This document shows positions 45,136 to 54,224 of a DNA stretch of 64,000 nucleotides, piece after piece. Below the pieces are notes generated by a model. That model was given only the letters and a program-made list of their open reading frames with translations. It made no database searches and had not been told where the DNA came from. A program made the translations under genes and the position numbers. The stretch is from Kaistia sp. 32K (GTDB lineage: Bacteria > Pseudomonadota > Alphaproteobacteria > Rhizobiales > Kaistiaceae): positions 558,001-622,000 of the forward strand of contig NZ_AP024269.1 in the NCBI RefSeq assembly GCF_016629525.1, written 5' to 3'. Position 1 is the first letter of the stretch. Each line of letters begins with the position of its first letter.

Positions 45136-45839
45136 TCCTTCCTTCGCAAGATGCCGGCGCGACCGAACCGACGGAGCGCGAGAGCGATTCCGTCACCGTG
45201 TCGCTGAGCGAGGTCGCCTATGAGCGCATCCTCGACATGCTGTTCGGACGCGAGCTGCCGGCCGGCGCCTTCGTCTCGCAGAACGATTTGGTGAAGCTGA
45301 TCGGCGTGCCGGTGGCGCCGCTGCGCGATGCGCTGCGCGTGCTGCAGACGGAGGGATTGCTGACGATCCATCCCCGTTCCGGCATTCGCTTCCTGAAGGC
45401 GGATTTCGAGCTGGCGCGGAACACCTACCAGCTGCGCGGCATTCTCGAGCGGCCGGCGGTGCGGGTGTTCGCCGAGACCGCCTCGATGGAAGTCCTGGAC
45501 GCGCTGATCGCCCGGCACGAGCGCGGCATCGCGGCGCTGGAGCGCGACGGCTTCACGCCGGCGATCGCGCCCGAGATGATCGACATCGACGCGGTGCTGC
45601 ATTTCGAGATCATCGGCGCGCTCGGCAATCCGCTGATCGGATCGACCTATCGCCGCGTCCACAATTACCTGCGGCTGATCCGGCTCGACCGGACGCTGAC
45701 CACGCCGATCGTCATGCGCACTTTGCGCGAGCACATGGTGCTGCTCGAGGCCTGCAAGGCCCGCGACGCCGACGCCGCCGAGGCGGCGCTGCAGGCGCAT
45801 TTCTCCAACGCGCTGCAGCGGACGCTCGGGATTTTTTGA
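45105..45839 (+). CDS. GntR family regulator (FadR/FCD subfamily)
   Basis: 244 residues. Winged helix at about 30-95 (VAYERILDMLFGRELPAGAFVSQNDLVKLIGVPVAPLRDALRVLQTEGLL, in parts) followed by an all-helical FCD domain with DAVLHFEIIGALGNPLI and LREHMVLLEACKARDADAAEAAL, the segment that holds metal/effector residues. Divergent from the enolase/ABC operon with 37 bp between starts, so it probably represses that operon until its sugar-acid ligand appears. Confidence 0.9.
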   Translation: MSRKRSDRSDLLPSQDAGATEPTERESDSVTVSLSEVAYERILDMLFGRELPAGAFVSQNDLVKLIGVPVAPLRDALRVLQTEGLLTIHPRSGIRFLKADFELARNTYQLRGILERPAVRVFAETASMEVLDALIARHERGIAALERDGFTPAIAPEMIDIDAVLHFEIIGALGNPLIGSTYRRVHNYLRLIRLDRTLTTPIVMRTLREHMVLLEACKARDADAAEAALQAHFSNALQRTLGIF

Positions 45840-45855
45840 GGTCTTTGGCCGGGGG

Positions 45856-46056
45856 CTTGGTGCGTGCTTCGAGACGCCCGCTTTGCGGGCTCCTCAGCAT
45901 GTTGGGAATTTGAGGGCCAAGAGACCCTCACCAGACCCTCACTCCAACCCTCTCCCGCAAGCGGGAGAGGGGGCTGACCGCGGCCAGCCTCTCTGTCGAC
46001 ACCACACGGGCGGAAAGCCCTCTACCGCTCGCGGGAGAGGGTGGGGTGAGGGACTT
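45856..46056. repeat. Cluster of dispersed repeats (families A and C)
   Basis: A family A unit (45858-45905, GTGCGTGCTTCGAGACGCC...CTCAGCATGTTG) is followed by two family C palindromes: 45923-45972 (CTCTCCCGCAAGCGGGAGAG core) and 46008-46056 (CTCGCGGGAGAGGGTGGGGTG). They fill the gap between the gntR and GATase1-like genes, which converge here, and probably terminate both transcripts. Confidence 0.75.
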
Positions 46057-46072
46057 GCTTCTCGCTCCGCGA

Positions 46073-46849
46073 CTAGCTCGTCTTGGTCACCCAGCCGAGC
46101 ACGTTCTTCCACAGCCGCGCATAGCCCGGCCATTCGACGAAGCTGTTCGGCAGCCAGTGCGGGCCAATGTCGGACGTCCAGGCGACGCTGCGGCCCTCGC
46201 CATAGCTGCCCGTGACGAGGAGCGGGTGGCCGCCGTCGGAATCGGGCAGCCGCGCCAGCAGCTCGACGCCCGGCCGGTCCTTGAGCTTGACCTCGTTGGC
46301 GCCGAGCAGGATCGGCCATTCGCCGTCGAGCCCGGCGAGGATCGGATGCGAGCGATCGCCGGTGATCTCGGCGCGAAAGCCTTCCGGCACCTCAATGCGG
46401 TCGTCATGGGGCAGGCAGTCGACCGGCAGCGCCTGCTCGACCGCCGTGCGGGCCCAGCGCCCGCGTCCGTCGATGCCCTGGAAGGTCAGGTAGCCGCCGA
46501 TCATGACGAGGCCGCCGCCCTTTTCCGTCCATTCGCGCAGCAGCTTGACGCGGTTCGGCACCGGCTTGCCGTGCAGCCAGACGTCGGGATGCAGCAGGAT
46601 CGAATTGGAGCCGATGTCGGAGAGGATGACCGCGTCATAGGCGTCGAGCCCCTCCAGCGTGAAGGGGAGGTCGGTCGGCGCCTGATGCGCCTGCATGTAG
46701 GTCAGCTCGAACTCGCTGTCCTTCAGCGCCTTCACCAGCGGCTCGGCGCCGAGATGGAAGGTGACGCTGCCGAACTGGTCGAAACCCTTGTAGTGCGTGG
46801 CGCTCGACATCCAGCTTTCGCCGACGAGCAGTACTTTCTTCCTGGCCAT
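46073..46849 (-). CDS. GATase1-like (ThuA-type fold) protein
   Basis: 258 residues. VLLVGESWMSSATHYKGFDQFGS at the start, YDAVILSDIGSNSILLHPDVW, and GGGLVMIGGYLTFQGIDGRGRW belong to the class I glutamine-amidotransferase-like fold found in a conserved family of sugar-related proteins. I see no Cys nucleophile at the usual elbow (SDIGSNS instead), so it is probably not an amidotransferase; binding of or action on a sugar derivative is a guess. It sits 23 bp downstream of the LacI regulator on the same strand. Confidence 0.75.
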   Translation of the reverse strand: MARKKVLLVGESWMSSATHYKGFDQFGSVTFHLGAEPLVKALKDSEFELTYMQAHQAPTDLPFTLEGLDAYDAVILSDIGSNSILLHPDVWLHGKPVPNRVKLLREWTEKGGGLVMIGGYLTFQGIDGRGRWARTAVEQALPVDCLPHDDRIEVPEGFRAEITGDRSHPILAGLDGEWPILLGANEVKLKDRPGVELLARLPDSDGGHPLLVTGSYGEGRSVAWTSDIGPHWLPNSFVEWPGYARLWKNVLGWVTKTS

Positions 46850-46872
46850 TTTCTTCCCTTGAGATGCCGCTC

Positions 46873-47910
46873 TCAGATACGTGGCGGCTTGACGGATTCG
46901 CGGATGATCAGCTCGACCGGCAGGATCTCGGTATCCGGCCTGCGGATTTCCCCCTTGATCAGGCTGAGCACGCGTTCGACCGCCAGCCGCCCCATGGCGG
47001 CGACCGGCTGGCGGATGGCGGTAAGCGGCGGATCGAACAGGTCGAGCGGGCCGGCGTCGTCGAAGGCGACGACCGAGATGTCGGGGCCGACCTTGACCCC
47101 GCGCTGCTTGAAAACGGCGAGCATGCCGAGCACGATCTCGTCGGAGGCGGCGAAGACCGCCGTCGGCGGCTGGTCGAGCGCGAGGAGCCGGTCCGCCGCC
47201 TCGCGGCCATGCGCCGAGGAGTACTGGCCGGTGAGCTCGGCCGCGATGGTCACGTTCAGCCCGGATTCGGCGATGGCGCGGCGAAAGCCGGCGACGCGGT
47301 TTCGGCTGCTCGAAAGCCCGGCCGGTCCGCCGACATAGGCGAGATTGCGATGCCCGGCCTCGATCAGATGGGTGGTGGCGAGAAAGCCGCCCTGTTCGCT
47401 GTCGGCCATGATGGTCGGCGCGATCGTGCCGTCGACGTCGTCGTCGACGAGGACGACCGTGCCTGCCGCTTGCAGCGCCCGCGTCAGCGCCGGATCGTCG
47501 CCATTGTTGGTGATGAAGAGCAGGCCGTCGACATAGCGCCGCGACAGGCGGCTCAGATAGTCGAGCTCGCGCTCGGTCCGGCTCAGCGTCGGGCAGAGGA
47601 CAAGGCCGAGCCCGAATTCCGACGCCGCCCGTTCGACCGCGGCGGCGAGATGGGCGAAATAGGGATTGGAGATATCCGGCACGACGAGGCCGATGGTCTC
47701 GGAGCGGCCGAGGCTCAGGCTGCGCGCATGCGGATTGGGCTGGTAGCTCAGGGCGGCGATGGCGGCGTCGATGCGGTCCGTCGTCGCCTTGGGCAGCTTG
47801 ATCGAGTGGTTGAGATAGCGCGATACGGTGGCGATCGAGAGGCCGCACGCTTCCGCGACATCCTTCAGCGTCGCAATCTTCCGGCCCGTCGCGTCTTTCT
47901 TTTCGATCAT
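46873..47910 (-). CDS. LacI family transcriptional regulator
   Basis: 345 residues. N-terminal LacI helix-turn-helix ATLKDVAEACGLSIATVSRYLNHS, given in part, with the hinge LSYQPNPHARSLSLGRSETIGLVVPDISNPYFA. The C-terminal periplasmic-binding-like domain binds a sugar effector (AYVGGPAGLSSSRNRVAGFRRA, FAASDEIVLGMLAVFKQRG). The ATG at 47910 has AAGGAA upstream. It is co-transcribed with the GATase1-like gene; no transporter lies next to it, so its regulon may be elsewhere. Confidence 0.9.
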   Translation of the reverse strand: MIEKKDATGRKIATLKDVAEACGLSIATVSRYLNHSIKLPKATTDRIDAAIAALSYQPNPHARSLSLGRSETIGLVVPDISNPYFAHLAAAVERAASEFGLGLVLCPTLSRTERELDYLSRLSRRYVDGLLFITNNGDDPALTRALQAAGTVVLVDDDVDGTIAPTIMADSEQGGFLATTHLIEAGHRNLAYVGGPAGLSSSRNRVAGFRRAIAESGLNVTIAAELTGQYSSAHGREAADRLLALDQPPTAVFAASDEIVLGMLAVFKQRGVKVGPDISVVAFDDAGPLDLFDPPLTAIRQPVAAMGRLAVERVLSLIKGEIRRPDTEILPVELIIRESVKPPRI

Positions 47911-48145
47911 CGCATTCCTTCTCGATGACGATGGCTGGCATACCTCAGCATGCGCGGTGCCGACGCCCCAATTCGCAGGATGAAATAATTCTGACCTGCA
48001 AAGCAACCTGCGGATGCGACATCGACCTCGAAATGTCGAAAAGCGATAGAGCGCCTATGTCTTTCGGGGGAGCCGCCTTGCCTCCCCGTGATGGGGCCGC
48101 GATAGACTGGACCCGGATTCTGGATGTCTGTCGCAGGAGTATAGC

Positions 48146-49117
48146 GTGAATTCACCCGATCGGTTCCGTCCGGACGCCGCCATCGGCCTTCGTTGCGAGG
48201 CGCTGCTCGAAACGGTCGAGCCGGCGCTCAACGCCGAGGTCGCGGCAAGGCTGGCGGAGCCTCGCCCGCCGGAGGATGGCCTCGTCCTTTCGGCCGATGT
48301 CGCCGCCGAGCTGGTCGCGCGGCATAACCTCGCCGATATCCGCGAGCTGATGCTGCTGCTGGTGCCGTTCGCGCGCAACGTGGCGCGGCCGCCGATCTCG
48401 AATTTCACCATCGGCGCGGTGGCGCTGGAGCGCGAGACCGGCGCGCTCCTCCTCGGCGGCAATGTCGAATTCCCCGGCGCCAATCTCGGCGAAGCAATTC
48501 ATGGCGAACAGTTCCTGTCGGCGCGCGCGTTTTCACGCGGCACGTCGATCGCGGCGATCGCGCTCGAGGCCGCGCCGCCCTGCGGCCATTGCCGCCAGTT
48601 CCTGGCCGAGTTCAGGGGCGGACTGGACGTCGATATCATCACCATGCAGGGACACCGGATCCCGCTCCGCGACCTGCTGCCCTGGGCCTTCTCGCCCGCC
48701 GATCTCGGCGAGGCGGGCGTGACGCCGCTGGCTCCGGGCTCGGTCCGACAGTCATTGGCAGTCGTGCGCTCGGAGATCGCGGAGATCCCGGCCCTAGAGC
48801 AGGCGCTCGTCGCCGCCGGCCAGTTCGCCTATGTGCCCTATGGCCGAGCGCCGTCCGCCGTGGCGCTTCGGCTCGTCGACGGCAGCGTCATCACTGGCGC
48901 GGCGCTGGAGAACGTCGCCTTCAATCCGAGCCTCGGCCCGTTGCAGGTGGCGCTGGTCAATCTGATCGCCGCCGGCCGCGCCTATGACGAGATCGAGCTG
49001 GCCGTGCTCGGCGGGGTGGAGAAGGGGGCCGTCGACTATTCCCGCGACCTGCCGAACCTGCTGGCGACGGTGGCGCCAAAGGCGAGCTTCAAGCGGGTGG
49101 TCTGGGAAGTGGCGTGA
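48146..49117 (+). CDS. cdd: Cytidine deaminase, two-domain dimeric type
   Basis: 323 residues. Deaminates cytidine and deoxycytidine to uridine forms. Catalytic zinc site: H119-G-E121 (HGEQFLSA) and C146-x2-C149 (PPCGHC). The second half is a degenerate deaminase domain (VPYGRAPSAVAL, ITGAALENVAFNPSLGP), the arrangement of E. coli-type Cdd, although zinc is bound by His instead of the tetrameric enzyme's Cys. Start is a GTG at 48146 with GGAG upstream. Confidence 0.92.
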   Translation: MNSPDRFRPDAAIGLRCEALLETVEPALNAEVAARLAEPRPPEDGLVLSADVAAELVARHNLADIRELMLLLVPFARNVARPPISNFTIGAVALERETGALLLGGNVEFPGANLGEAIHGEQFLSARAFSRGTSIAAIALEAAPPCGHCRQFLAEFRGGLDVDIITMQGHRIPLRDLLPWAFSPADLGEAGVTPLAPGSVRQSLAVVRSEIAEIPALEQALVAAGQFAYVPYGRAPSAVALRLVDGSVITGAALENVAFNPSLGPLQVALVNLIAAGRAYDEIELAVLGGVEKGAVDYSRDLPNLLATVAPKASFKRVVWEVA

Positions 49118-49131
49118 CGGGGGCTTCCCTT

Positions 49132-49192
49132 GGAACCCTCCCCTTGAGGGAGGGTCAAAACCGCCTCGGCGGTTTTGGGGAGGGGGCTTTTG
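49132..49192. repeat. Dispersed repeat, family B
   Basis: CCCTCCCCTTGAGGGAGGGTC followed by an AACCGCC/GGCGGTT stem and GGGGAGGG. Directly downstream of cdd; likely terminator function. Nearly the same unit occurs at 59451-59602. Confidence 0.75.
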
Positions 49193-49252
49193 AGGGGTGG
49201 CCAGCCGGACCACGTTGCCCCTTACCTCTCTCAGGGAGAGGTGAAGAAAAGG

Positions 49253-49434
49253 GTGTTCCCTGGACCCTCCTTCGAGGCCCGGCTTCGCCGGGCACCTCAG
49301 GATGATGGTCGAGTTTCGGGAAGGGGGCTCTTGTCATGCAGAGCCCCCGAGGCAGGTCGATCTGCCGGTCGCCCCTCCCTCAAGGGGAGGGTTCAAGGGG
49401 AGGCAACCCTCTCCCGCGAGCGGGCGAGGGTTTA
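49253..49434. repeat. Repeat mosaic in the 326 bp gap between cdd and mtnD
   Basis: Contains, in order, an A'-type unit (49253-49308; reverse of the one at 33146-33198), a family B arm (49372-49395) and a family C arm (49402-49430). No gene is supported. The two flanking genes converge, so these elements probably separate and end their transcripts. Confidence 0.7.
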
Positions 49435-49443
49435 GGGAAGCAA

Positions 49444-50001
49444 TTACGCCGCGACGCCTTCGCCGAAGGCGGGGATCGTCGAGGCGATCTTGTCGCCGGT
49501 GAAGTTGGCGACCCAGCCATCCGGCGAGATGAACAGGCGGATGCAGGTGAAGTTCGGCTCCGGGCCCATGTCGAACCAGTGCAGCGTGCCGGCCGGCACC
49601 GACAAGAGGTCGTCGCGGGTGCAGACCACCTGGTAGACCTTGTCGCCGAGATGCAGGTAGAACGCGCCCGATCCCTCGACGAAGAAGCGGACCTCGTCCT
49701 CGTCATGCGTGTGCTCGTCGAGGAACTTGGTGCGGATCGTCTGCTTGTTGGGATTGTCCGGCGTGATGCGCATCACGTCGATCGTCTTGTAGCCTTCGGC
49801 GGCCGAAAGCCGGTCGATCTCCGGCTTGTAGGCGGCGAGAATGTCCTCATGGCTGGCATCGGCGGCGAGCTCGGCGCCAGCCTTCCAGCGCTCGAACAGC
49901 ACGCCGACCTTGTTGAGCTCGGCGGCGATCTCGGCCGGATCGGACGTGACGGTGACGGGGTTGGCCGGATCCTTGTCCGGATAGATGGTCAGCGTGGTCA
50001 T
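49444..50001 (-). CDS. mtnD: Acireductone dioxygenase
   Basis: 185-residue cupin that oxidises 1,2-dihydroxy-3-keto-5-methylthiopentene, giving 2-keto-4-methylthiobutyrate and formate with Fe(II), in the methionine salvage pathway. The metal ligands are intact: H97, H99 and E103 (EHTHDEDE), and H141 (GTLHWFDMG). Its ATG overlaps the mtnB stop by 4 bp. The intermediate enolase-phosphatase step (mtnC or mtnW/X) is not encoded in the window. Confidence 0.95.
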   Translation of the reverse strand: MTTLTIYPDKDPANPVTVTSDPAEIAAELNKVGVLFERWKAGAELAADASHEDILAAYKPEIDRLSAAEGYKTIDVMRITPDNPNKQTIRTKFLDEHTHDEDEVRFFVEGSGAFYLHLGDKVYQVVCTRDDLLSVPAGTLHWFDMGPEPNFTCIRLFISPDGWVANFTGDKIASTIPAFGEGVAA

Positions 50002-50690
50002 GGCGTGAACCTCCTGTAGGAAAGCTCGAATTCGAACAGCGTTTCGAGCGCTTCAAGATGACGGGCGGCATCGCCTTCGGTGGCGCCCCATGCATAGACA
50101 CCGTGTCCGGCCAAGAGATAGCCGGGCGCGGGAATAGCCCACTGGCGGGTCGTCGGCTGCGCCAGGCGCGCCTCGACCCGGCCGGACAGGGCCGGGATGT
50201 CCTGATCATTGGCGAAGACGGGCACTTCGACAATTGCTTCATGCGTCCGCACACCGGCGAGCGCCTTCTGCAGCTCCCAGCCGGTCAGCGTCAGCGTGCC
50301 TTCGTGAAGCGCCAGCCGCGACAGCACGGTCGCCGCCGGGCTGTGGACGTGGAAGATTGCGCCGAGTTCCGGCCGTTGCCGGTAGAGCGCGGTGTGCAGC
50401 TCCGCCTCGGCCGAGGAACCCGGCAGGAGCGGCTGGTCGAGCGGCTGGATCAGGATGTCGGACGCGACGAGGTTGCCCTTGTCGACGCCCGAGCGGGTGA
50501 TCGCGATCCGGTCGGCATCGATGCGGACGGAGAAATTGCCCGATGTCGCCGGCACCCAGTGGCGCAGCGACGCGTTGCGGCCGGCGGCGATGACGCCCGC
50601 GACCGCCTTCGCCACGATATCAGCCGTGTCCGGCGCGCCGGTTTCGGTCTTCAGGGGAATCGTCTGCGCCAACCGCGCAACCTCCGTCAA
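49998..50690 (-). CDS. mtnB: Methylthioribulose-1-phosphate dehydratase
   Basis: 230-residue class II aldolase/AraD fold enzyme that dehydrates methylthioribulose 1-phosphate. Zinc ligands H114 and H116 (FHVHS) and H196 (GHGVYAWG); SGNFSVR and EAELHTALY near 50 and 95-103 are family features. HGVYAWG and the neighbouring mtnD favour MtnB over other class II aldolases. Precedes mtnD with a 4-bp overlap and is divergent from the first RbsB-type gene. Confidence 0.93.
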   Translation of the reverse strand: MTEVARLAQTIPLKTETGAPDTADIVAKAVAGVIAAGRNASLRHWVPATSGNFSVRIDADRIAITRSGVDKGNLVASDILIQPLDQPLLPGSSAEAELHTALYRQRPELGAIFHVHSPAATVLSRLALHEGTLTLTGWELQKALAGVRTHEAIVEVPVFANDQDIPALSGRVEARLAQPTTRQWAIPAPGYLLAGHGVYAWGATEGDAARHLEALETLFEFELSYRRFTP

Positions 50691-50913
50691 AAAAGCGTCC
50701 CGGAACGGGTCCGGGCGCCACCATACTAGCTAAACCACGCGCGGGCGCGCGCGGGAGATCAAATTTCCCAATCCGGGCCCATGAAAGAGAAAATCCTTCG
50801 TTCCGCCAGCGTAAGCCGTCGCGCTATCAGAATTATATTGCAACTTCGCAGTCGAATTACAGCGCGTTCTCGGGTCGCAGCCCCGACCGGACGGAACACA
50901 GGGAGAGTTTAGC

Positions 50914-51963
50914 ATGAAGCGTTTCGCATTCGGTCTTGCCGGCGCGGGCCTGCTGGCCACCAGCCTGCTCGGCGCCCCCGCCTATGGCGAAGGCATTGCC
51001 GGCGCCCCCGCTCCGTTCGACAAGGGCGGCGTCAAGGTGGCGCTGGTCACCTTCATCTCGGCCGGCGATTTCTTCCAGTCCTACCAGGCCGGCGCCGAGA
51101 AGCAGGCCAAGGCCCTCGGCATCGACCTGCAGATCTTCCCGGGTCGCCAGGACGCCGCCCAGCAGCGCGAGCAGATCGAGCAGGCGATCAATCTCGGCGT
51201 CAAGGGCATCATCATCGATCACGGCCAGCCGGAAGCGCTGAAGGACGTCGCGCAGAAGGCGCTCGACGCCGGCATCAAGGTCGTCGCCTTCGACGTCGAT
51301 CTCGGCAATCCCGCGATTCCCCAGGTCGAGCAGTCGGATCACGAACTGGCCAAGACCGCGTTGGAGCAGGCGATCGCCGACAACGGCAAGTCGTTCAACG
51401 CCGGCTATGTCTATGTCGCCGGCTTCGCGCCGCTCGACCGCCGCAACGAGGTTTGGGAAGAGACGAAGAAGGCCAATCCGGGCATCGTCGAGAAGGCGCG
51501 CTGGGGCGCGGTGAACGACACCACCGCCGCCTCGACCGCCGACCAGACCAAGGCCGCCTTCCAGGCCAATCCCGACATCACCGTCGTGTTCGCGCCCTAT
51601 GACGAGTTCGCCCGCGGCGTGAAGCTCGCGACCGACGAGCTCGGCATCTCCGACAAGGTGAAGATCTATTCGGCCGACGTCTCGACCGCCGATATCACCG
51701 AGATCGCCGCCGAGGGCAGCCCGTGGGTCGCCACCGTCGCCACCAACCCGGCCGTCGTCGGCGAGGTTTCGGTGCGCGCCGTCGCCAAGCTGATCGCCGG
51801 CGAGGATCCCGGCCACAATATCGTTGTGAAGCCCGTGCTGATCACGCAAAAGGATCTGCGCGACAACGGCATCAAGACGGTGGAAGATCTCGACGCGAAG
51901 CTGCCGGCTTTCGGCAAGAGCGACGCGGCGAGCGCCAGCTGGATCCCCGTCGCGACGCAGTAG
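50914..51963 (+). CDS. RbsB-type sugar ABC substrate-binding protein, paralogue 1
   Basis: 349 residues with a signal peptide (about 1-25, ending APAYG). Peripla_BP_4 fold: VKVALVTFISAGDFFQSYQAGAEKQAKALG in parts, NLGVKGIIIDHGQPEALKDV, VVAFDVDLGNP, and GSPWVATVATNPAVVGEVSVRA. It is clearly a paralogue of the protein at 59620-60660; both share EGIAGAPAPFDKGG after the signal and GFAPLDRR in the middle. It stands at the head of a plus-strand run with a secreted protein and mtnK, so a methylthioribose- or nucleoside-like ligand is suspected. Confidence 0.92.
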   Translation: MKRFAFGLAGAGLLATSLLGAPAYGEGIAGAPAPFDKGGVKVALVTFISAGDFFQSYQAGAEKQAKALGIDLQIFPGRQDAAQQREQIEQAINLGVKGIIIDHGQPEALKDVAQKALDAGIKVVAFDVDLGNPAIPQVEQSDHELAKTALEQAIADNGKSFNAGYVYVAGFAPLDRRNEVWEETKKANPGIVEKARWGAVNDTTAASTADQTKAAFQANPDITVVFAPYDEFARGVKLATDELGISDKVKIYSADVSTADITEIAAEGSPWVATVATNPAVVGEVSVRAVAKLIAGEDPGHNIVVKPVLITQKDLRDNGIKTVEDLDAKLPAFGKSDAASASWIPVATQ

Positions 51964-51982
51964 ACGCAATGGAGCGAGATGC

Positions 51983-52825
51983 ATGAGCCTGCCCATACGC
52001 AGCATGTTCGGCAAAGCGGCCCTCGGGGCCGCTTTCGTCGTCATGGCCCTCTCGACCGCGGAGGCGGTCGAGCCGGTCCTGATCTCCTACGAGGCGGCGC
52101 CCTCGGCGGGGTATGACCTGCCGAAGCTCGGCGAGGCGCCCTATGCGGTGCGCTCCGCCTTCGCCACGCAGGCGCTGGCCGGGATCGTCCCGAAGATCGC
52201 CGACGCCGTCGGCGTCGAAGACGCCAAGATGGTCAGCGAGGTGACGCCCGGCGGCTACCTGCTGAAGACCAACGCCTCGCTGCAGACCATGGCCGATCTC
52301 GACGACGCGGCGGCCGATCGCTTCGCCGCCGCGCTCGGCTATGTCTTCCGCCAGGAAAGCGTGCTGGTCTCGCGCCTCGACGACCCCTCGGGCCAGACCG
52401 ACTTCGTCACGGTGACCTATCCGCGCGACAAGCTCGATTCGACCGTCGCACAGGCCTTCTTCGAGAAGGCGGCGTCGGTCGATCAGGGCCTCGGCGGCGG
52501 CTACACGGTGTTCGGCGATGACCAGATCTTCCTGAACGTCACTGATGGCGACGGCAAGCCCTATAGCGGCCTCGACCACGATGCCTTCCTCGCCGGCCTC
52601 AGCAAGGCGGCGGCGGAGTTCGGCCCCCTGAAGCCGACCGTCACCAACAACGGCAAGGCGGTCGCCCGCTTCGTCGGCAACGACTGGAAGGCCCAGCCGG
52701 ACGGCGCGGCCTATATCGAGCGCCTCGGCGGCAAGGATTCCGATCTCGTCAAGAAGCTCGAGACAATCGAGGCCGACTATGCCGTCCTCGTCGACGCCGC
52801 CGCCACGCGCTACGGTTGGAAATGA
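51983..52825 (+). CDS. Secreted protein of unknown family in the salvage locus
   Basis: 280 residues with a signal peptide (MSLPIRSMFGKAALGAAFVV, cleavage near AEA at 26-28). The mature part has no motif I can assign; notable segments are FVTVTYPRDKLDSTVAQAFF, GLGGGYTVFGDDQIFLNVTD and TVTNNGKAVARFVGNDWKA. No cysteine and no membrane segment after the signal. It begins 19 bp after the RbsB-type gene and precedes mtnK on the same strand, which suggests a periplasmic accessory of uptake or a ligand-processing protein. Confidence 0.75.
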   Translation: MSLPIRSMFGKAALGAAFVVMALSTAEAVEPVLISYEAAPSAGYDLPKLGEAPYAVRSAFATQALAGIVPKIADAVGVEDAKMVSEVTPGGYLLKTNASLQTMADLDDAAADRFAAALGYVFRQESVLVSRLDDPSGQTDFVTVTYPRDKLDSTVAQAFFEKAASVDQGLGGGYTVFGDDQIFLNVTDGDGKPYSGLDHDAFLAGLSKAAAEFGPLKPTVTNNGKAVARFVGNDWKAQPDGAAYIERLGGKDSDLVKKLETIEADYAVLVDAAATRYGWK

Positions 52826-52830
52826 CGCTA

Positions 52831-52917
52831 GAGCGTTTTCGAACGACGCGGATACCGGTTCGCGTGAAGAAAACGCGAGAAGACAAATAGTTAGAGCGCG
52901 CGGTCCCGTCCGCGCGC
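52831..52917. repeat. Dispersed repeat (family E) and hairpin upstream of mtnK
   Basis: AGAGCGTTTTCGAACG...ATACCGGTTCGCGTGAAGAAAACGCG (in pieces, 52831-52881) is a repeat type widespread in the order. It is followed by an 8-bp hairpin GCGCGCGG (52896-52903) / CCGCGCGC (52910-52917). A diverged fragment of the same repeat, ACCGGTTTACGTCAAGAAAACG, in part, lies at about 55330-55352. Confidence 0.65.
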
Positions 52918-52943
52918 CCTCCCAGACTGAATGAGCAGGTTCG

Positions 52944-54206
52944 ATGTCGCTTCATACTCCCGACGGCTACCAGGCCCTCGACAACCACTCCGTCCGGACC
53001 TTCCTGGCTGGCCTTCCGGAGATCCGCTCGAAGCTCGGCGGCGCGCCGGAGCGCTGGACGGTCGAGGAGGTCGGCGACGGCAATCTGAACCTCGTCTTCC
53101 TCGTCGACGGGCCGGATGGCTCGGTCTGCGTGAAGCAGTCGCTTCCCTATGTGCGCGCCGCCGGCGAGAGCTGGCCGCTGCCGCTCGACCGCGCCTTTTT
53201 CGAGCAGTCCTACTACCGGGCGATCGAGCCGCATGTCGAAGGGCTGGTTCCGCGCTTCTACTATTATGAGCCCAAGCTCTACGCCTTCGTGATGGAGAAG
53301 CTCTCGCCGCACATCATCCTGCGGCGCGGCCTGATCGAGGGGAAGCGCTATCCGCAGGCTGCCGCGCATGTCGGCGATTTCGCCGCCCGCTCGACCTTCG
53401 CCACCTCCGATTTCGGCGCCACCATCGAGGCGAAGGCGGAGCTGACCGCCCGCTTCGCCAAGAACACCTCGCTGATCCGCATCACCGCCGAGGTGGTGTT
53501 CTCCGATCCGCTGAGCCCGTCGCCGCGCAACCGCTGGACCAGCCCGGAGCTCGATGGCCTCGCGGCGCGCTTCCGCTCCGATTCCGTGCTGAAGGCAGCG
53601 GTCGCCCATTTCGGCTGGCGCTTCCTGACCGAGGGACAGGCGCTGATCCATGGCGATCTGCACACCGGCTCGGTCATGGTCACCGAGACCGACACTCGCG
53701 TCATGGATCCCGAATTCTCCTTCGTCGGGCCGATCGGCTTCGATGTTGGCGCCTTCCTCGCCAATCTCGTCATGAACTATCTGGCGCAGCCCGGCCACGC
53801 GACGGCGGCGGACGACCGGCGCGAGCAGGCCGACTGGGTGCTCGACCAGGTGCCGGTGTTCTGGAACGCCTTCAAGACGCGCTTCCTGTCGCTCTGGGAG
53901 ACCAGTGCCCGCGGCGACGCCTATCCCGCCACCATGTTCGGCAATCCCGCCGACGCCACCGTGCTCGCGGCGGCGCGCGAGGTCTTCCTCGACCGGATCT
54001 TCGCCGACGCGGTCGGCTATGCCGGCGTCAAGACGATCCGCCGTATCCTCGGCTTCGCCCACAATGCGGATTTCGAGCGGATCGCCGATCCGGCCCGCCG
54101 CGCGCCGCTGGAGACGAAGGCCATCGAGCTCGCGCGCGCCTTCCTGCTCGAGCCGGCAAGCTTCCGCACGCCGGAAGACATCGTCGCCGCCGCGAAGGCG
54201 ATCTGA
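52944..54206 (+). CDS. mtnK: S-methyl-5-thioribose kinase
   Basis: 420 residues. Phosphorylates methylthioribose at O1 with ATP, the entry step to methionine salvage in organisms that use MTA nucleosidase. Choline-kinase-like fold with the MTR-kinase motifs DGNLNLVFLV, KQSLPYVR, LIHGDLHTGS with D238, and DPEFSFVGP with D255; MTR kinases carry this HGDLHTGS plus DPEF pair. The ATG at 52944 has AGCAGG upstream. It closes the plus-strand run and converges with a GT8 gene. Confidence 0.95.
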   Translation: MSLHTPDGYQALDNHSVRTFLAGLPEIRSKLGGAPERWTVEEVGDGNLNLVFLVDGPDGSVCVKQSLPYVRAAGESWPLPLDRAFFEQSYYRAIEPHVEGLVPRFYYYEPKLYAFVMEKLSPHIILRRGLIEGKRYPQAAAHVGDFAARSTFATSDFGATIEAKAELTARFAKNTSLIRITAEVVFSDPLSPSPRNRWTSPELDGLAARFRSDSVLKAAVAHFGWRFLTEGQALIHGDLHTGSVMVTETDTRVMDPEFSFVGPIGFDVGAFLANLVMNYLAQPGHATAADDRREQADWVLDQVPVFWNAFKTRFLSLWETSARGDAYPATMFGNPADATVLAAAREVFLDRIFADAVGYAGVKTIRRILGFAHNADFERIADPARRAPLETKAIELARAFLLEPASFRTPEDIVAAAKAI

Positions 54207-54224
54207 GGCAAGTTGGCGGGGCGC

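Noticed and set aside
50691..50913. SAM- or nucleoside-sensing riboswitch upstream of the first RbsB-type gene
   Set aside because: I could not match a known riboswitch core or see a convincing set of paired helices.
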